DNA from: Prosopocoilus inquinatus
Lineage: Eukaryota > Arthropoda > Insecta > Coleoptera > Lucanidae
Direction: 5' to 3'
DNA length: 64,000 nucleotides
Assembly (NCBI GenBank): GCA_036172665.1
Contig: CM069872.1
Location: 46,238,101-46,302,100, forward strand
Shown: positions 61,096 to 64,000 of the stretch, in pieces
Layout of the letters: each line of letters starts with the position of its first letter
Position numbering within the stretch: the first letter of the stretch is position 1
The notes under the pieces: generated by a model
What the model saw: the letters and a program-made list of their open reading frames with translations, nothing else
Database searches by the model: none
Told to the model about the DNA's origin: nothing
Made by a program: the position numbers and the translations under genes

Positions 61096-61438
61096 CCTCG
61101 GTGATATATTTTCAGACAATGAATTGATGAATACAATTTATTTGTTGATTGTAGGCTCAGATAATCCATTTATTGACCAATATTTTAATTAAAGTACGTT
61201 TCTTGCAATCCATTAATAACATAACCATAATGTACTTGAGTGCTTTCCGACCTTAATTTATAAACATCAATTAATTATCCATATTATACGTTTTCCTAGG
61301 GCGAATACACTAAAGCTATGAAATTTCTTAGAAAAACCTCCAAGTTCTAAGATTTATCTTCTACCTTTCAAGTTATTGTTGTGAGGAAGTCGAAGTTCGA
61401 TTATCAGAGTAAAGATACACATTAACACATTAAAAATA

Positions 61439-61549
61439 CTACGACGTTCAACTTAAATGATACCATTTGACAGTTTCGTAGTCCTTGCACTGAATGTTCT
61501 TAAGGATGTGGTTCGCATGCAGGAGTATCATTTAAGTTAAGCGTCATAG
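61439..61549 (+). mobile_element. 111-bp TA-target MITE, copy 2
   Basis: TA flanks at 61437-61438 and 61550-61551. The terminal inverted repeats ctacgacgttcaacttaaat and its right-hand partner include a perfect 14-bp core aacttaaatgatac (61450-61463 and 61525-61538). Same length and interior as the copy at 20166-20276. Confidence 0.88.
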
Positions 61550-61905
61550 TACATGAAAGTACTAGGAATAAACTGCTATATTATTCTACCAACTATCCTT
61601 CGTAATCGTATTCCACCATTCGGCGGTTAACAGTAAACTTTGCCATTCGATAGAAAACTCAGTTCAGTTTCGTATTCGGTTCTGCTTTTATAGATGTTTC
61701 AGATCGGTATAAGATCGGTATCAATGGTGGTATGCTTATATACTTATCGCCTCCCACTTCTTCTGCATTAGGCAATGGCGCTGGCCCATTGCTTGGTTCT
61801 GCGCATGAACAGACGTCAGTTTATCGAATGAGTATTATATTGAAGAAATCTAAACGACCACACGGCTGACAAGGGTATCGGAGATTTGATAAAATTTCTT
61901 TGTTA

Positions 61906-63803
61906 CCGCTTCAACGGGGACAGGTAATGTCGCCACCAGTAAGTATTTTAATCCCTGGACCTATTTCTCTGATCTTAATCCTACGGGTAATTTCGCCACC
62001 AATATTTTCGATAAATTTTAATGAGGGTGCAAATGATTAAGGGGTAAACAACCAGGTACTTTTCTTGCATTGATTATTATTTGGTCAGTACTATATCATT
62101 AGTAGTTGAGTGAACATTCCAGTATGGATTTTAAAATTATTACAAGTATTCGTGGCAAATCCATGTTAGTGGTTGATAATTATAAGTTTAGTTTCCACAA
62201 AAAAATTAAATCCACTACTGAAAGTTTGTGGAAGTGTTGCAATCGAACGTGCAAATGTACAGTTCATACACTGGGAGATATTACCAATACTGTGATAACA
62301 AAATCAAGCGGTGAACACAGTCATGATGCAAATTTAGTTGCTTTAAACCGACAAATTGTCAGTGCTTCATGTAAAAGAAAAGCGATTGAAGATTTGGTCG
62401 AAAAGCCTGCCAAAATTATAAGAAACCTACTAAAGGAGAATTTGCCGCCAACAATAACCAGCGTGGACGTCGAATACCTAAGAAAAAATATGTATAACGC
62501 TCGCCGTAAATTTTTTCCACCTACCCCCAAAACTATTAGTGAAGTGCACCGTATTTTAAGTGATTTAAATGTTAAAACAGACAAAGGGGAATCGTTTTTA
62601 TTCATAAACAACGATCGTGAAAATATTGTAGTTTTTTCATGTGAAACAAATATTCGTATTCTTCACACCGTAACACGGATTTATCTTGATGGTACTTTTG
62701 ATTATTGTACGCAACACTTTTGTCAATTTTTCACCATCCACGGTGTCAAAAATGCACATTATATACCTCTTTTGTTTTGTTTATTACCCAACAAGCAAAC
62801 AGAAACTTATAAAAAACTATTTCATTTAATTGAAAATAAATGTAAAGTGTCATTAAATATACGGGAAGTAGTGATAGATTTTGAAAAAGCCATCCATAAT
62901 GCAGTTGAAGAAACTTGGCCGAATGTGTGCATTATTGGTTGTCGATTTCATCTAAGTCAAGCATGGTACCGAAAAATACAAAAGTGCGGTTTAATCAAAG
63001 AATATAACGATAAATCCAGTTTAATTAGTCATTGGCTACGTGTAACGTTTGCATTAACTTATCTGAACCCTGCTGAAATTGGCGACTGTTTTGCAATGGA
63101 TTTATTTGAAATTATGCCCAAAGATGGCAGAGTAGAAACATATGCAGATTATTTAGTTGATACCTACATATCGGAAAATTCACTTTTCCCACCAAAAATT
63201 TGGGCTGAAAATTCTGCATGCATTACACGTACCACAAATGCATGTGAATCATTTCACCGCAATTTTAACGATTCTATGTACAAAGCACATCCTAATTTGT
63301 TTATATTTTTAGAAAAAATTAAAGAATTTCAAATAGATACTTATGTCAAAATACAAAGTCTACATTTGCCAGCAAAAATACATAGTAAACAAGTTAGAGA
63401 AAGGCAAAAATTTATTGATAACATGATACAACGATACAATACTAACGAAACAAGCAGATTGAATTTTTTAAAATGTGTATCTTTCCATTCTAGTCCAATG
63501 TAATAAGTTTTTTTAATGTGTATATATTATGTGGATTGTAATCTTGTGTAGATATAAAATATAACCATTTTTTTCAATATATGTATTTGTTTTACGATGT
63601 CTATTTTTATTTTACTACCACTATTAAAATACATATATTTATAACAAATTGCCTGGATTGTCGTCGTACAGATTAATTCTTAGAAGTGCGGTGGCGAAAT
63701 TACCGGTAGGATTACCATGCCTTTAATCGTTGGTGGCGAATTTACCTGTACGATGATTGCATTGATGTGATTTGGTGGCGAAATTACCAACACCCGCTTC
63801 AAC
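61906..63803 (+). mobile_element. Apparently intact Mutator-like (MULE, Phantom-type) DNA transposon
   Basis: The 10-bp sequence ccgcttcaac occurs at 61906-61915 and 63794-63803 (9-10 bp target duplication, as expected for MULEs). Inside it lie inverted subterminal repeats of ggtaatttcgccacca, two at the left (about 61923 and 61986) and three inverted at the right (about 63690, 63731 and 63773). One uninterrupted transposase gene fills the centre. The identical target duplications and intact frame suggest recent insertion. MULEs with FLYWCH fingers are known in insects and their viruses as the Phantom group; this assignment is by domain content only. Confidence 0.87.
62124..63503 (+). CDS. 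MULE transposase with N-terminal FLYWCH-type zinc finger
   Basis: A 459-residue protein counted from the first ATG (62124); six upstream codons are open but lack an ATG. Numbering here is from that Met. Residues about 13-68 form a FLYWCH-type finger: an aromatic stretch (YKFSFHKK), LWKCCNRTCKC with the Cys ligands, and GEHSHD with the His ligands; it should bind the element's ends. Residues about 180-290 match the MULE transposase domain: YLDGTFDYC (Asp 189), PLLFCLLPNKQTETY, VVIDFEKAI (Asp 252) and GCRFHLSQAW (the C-x2-H motif). TTNACESFHRNF (Glu 375) supplies the likely third catalytic residue, completing DDE. No stops or frameshifts interrupt it. The protein would excise and reinsert the element in the nucleus. 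No intron is needed. Confidence 0.92.
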   Translation: MDFKIITSIRGKSMLVVDNYKFSFHKKIKSTTESLWKCCNRTCKCTVHTLGDITNTVITKSSGEHSHDANLVALNRQIVSASCKRKAIEDLVEKPAKIIRNLLKENLPPTITSVDVEYLRKNMYNARRKFFPPTPKTISEVHRILSDLNVKTDKGESFLFINNDRENIVVFSCETNIRILHTVTRIYLDGTFDYCTQHFCQFFTIHGVKNAHYIPLLFCLLPNKQTETYKKLFHLIENKCKVSLNIREVVIDFEKAIHNAVEETWPNVCIIGCRFHLSQAWYRKIQKCGLIKEYNDKSSLISHWLRVTFALTYLNPAEIGDCFAMDLFEIMPKDGRVETYADYLVDTYISENSLFPPKIWAENSACITRTTNACESFHRNFNDSMYKAHPNLFIFLEKIKEFQIDTYVKIQSLHLPAKIHSKQVRERQKFIDNMIQRYNTNETSRLNFLKCVSFHSSPM

Positions 63804-64000
63804 AGTAAGCACCATTCCTCTTCCTTCTCACCTATTAATTAATGACTTACTGTGATACTAATGTTTTGTTTAGTATTTTGCTTAATATAAGCTTTTGCTA
63901 ATAGTTTAAGTATTTTTACTTTACAAACAATTCATTTTAAAAATACCATTTCATAAGTAAACCCAAAGCTGATTTCTTAACGTATTTGTTCAGGTAGTTG
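63804..64000. other. Flanking intergenic DNA
   Basis: AT-rich sequence after the MULE; no feature seen before the window ends. Confidence 0.4.

Noticed and set aside
1..64000. CRISPR arrays or bacterial operons
   Set aside because: No regularly spaced repeats of that kind and no prokaryotic gene organisation; the content is clearly that of an animal genome.

Overview
This window looks like intergenic DNA from an arthropod, most likely an insect. It is AT-rich and full of mobile-element remains: mariner/Tc1 transposase relics, hAT and TA-target miniature elements, a non-LTR retrotransposon and a Mutator-like element. No exon of a host gene could be recognised. Apart from one transposase gene at the right end, the open frames are short and their translations show no recognisable domain. 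Those that do show something are relics of transposases or reading frames through repeats.

Layout. 1-8 kb: AT-rich DNA with a 138-bp tandem duplication, two hairpin elements and a strand-asymmetric T-rich tract. 8.1-8.4 kb: first copy of a hammerhead-ribozyme element. 10.5-12.5 kb: a tRNA-like (SINE-type) head, a mariner relic and an unexplained G/T-rich block. 15.8-16.2 kb: a dispersed repeat with relatives at 47.8 and 57.6 kb. 18.1-20.0 kb: a 5'-truncated LINE on the minus strand whose reverse-transcriptase YADD box is split by an 807-bp hAT-type insertion. 20.2 and 61.4 kb: two copies of a 111-bp TA-target MITE. 22.1 and 25.1 kb: weak Tc1/mariner relics. 22.9-23.8 kb: an 855-bp insertion with three hammerhead motifs, two of them in direct tandem 312 bp apart. 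24-30 kb: another dispersed repeat family. 36.1 kb: hairpin MITE. 38.8 kb: ribozyme-less relic of the hammerhead family. 39.4-40.3 kb: a rearranged duplication containing an 84-bp-arm palindrome. 42.0-42.4 kb: third hammerhead insertion. 47.0, 51.7-53.3 and 55.2-56.2 kb: three broken mariner/Tc1 transposases, one with a 470-bp tandem duplication. 61.9-63.8 kb: an apparently intact Mutator-like element (FLYWCH finger plus MULE transposase) with subterminal inverted repeats and a 9-10 bp target duplication.

The most interesting system is the hammerhead family. Five 65-nt motifs share a complete type I hammerhead core: CUGAAGA, a 5-bp stem II, GAAA, a minimal stem III, a cleavable NUH triplet and an interrupted stem I. 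They sit in three insertions, each flanked by a perfect 12-bp target duplication and each built as an inverted leading arm followed by sense units. This matches Penelope-like pLTR or animal retrozyme architecture. The tandem pair would release a 312-nt RNA if transcribed from the minus strand.

Several relatively GC-rich segments without repeat signatures (about 14.0, 21.0, 45.4, 48.4, 54.2 and 60.9 kb) could be conserved regulatory DNA. That is inference only, because no comparison was possible.
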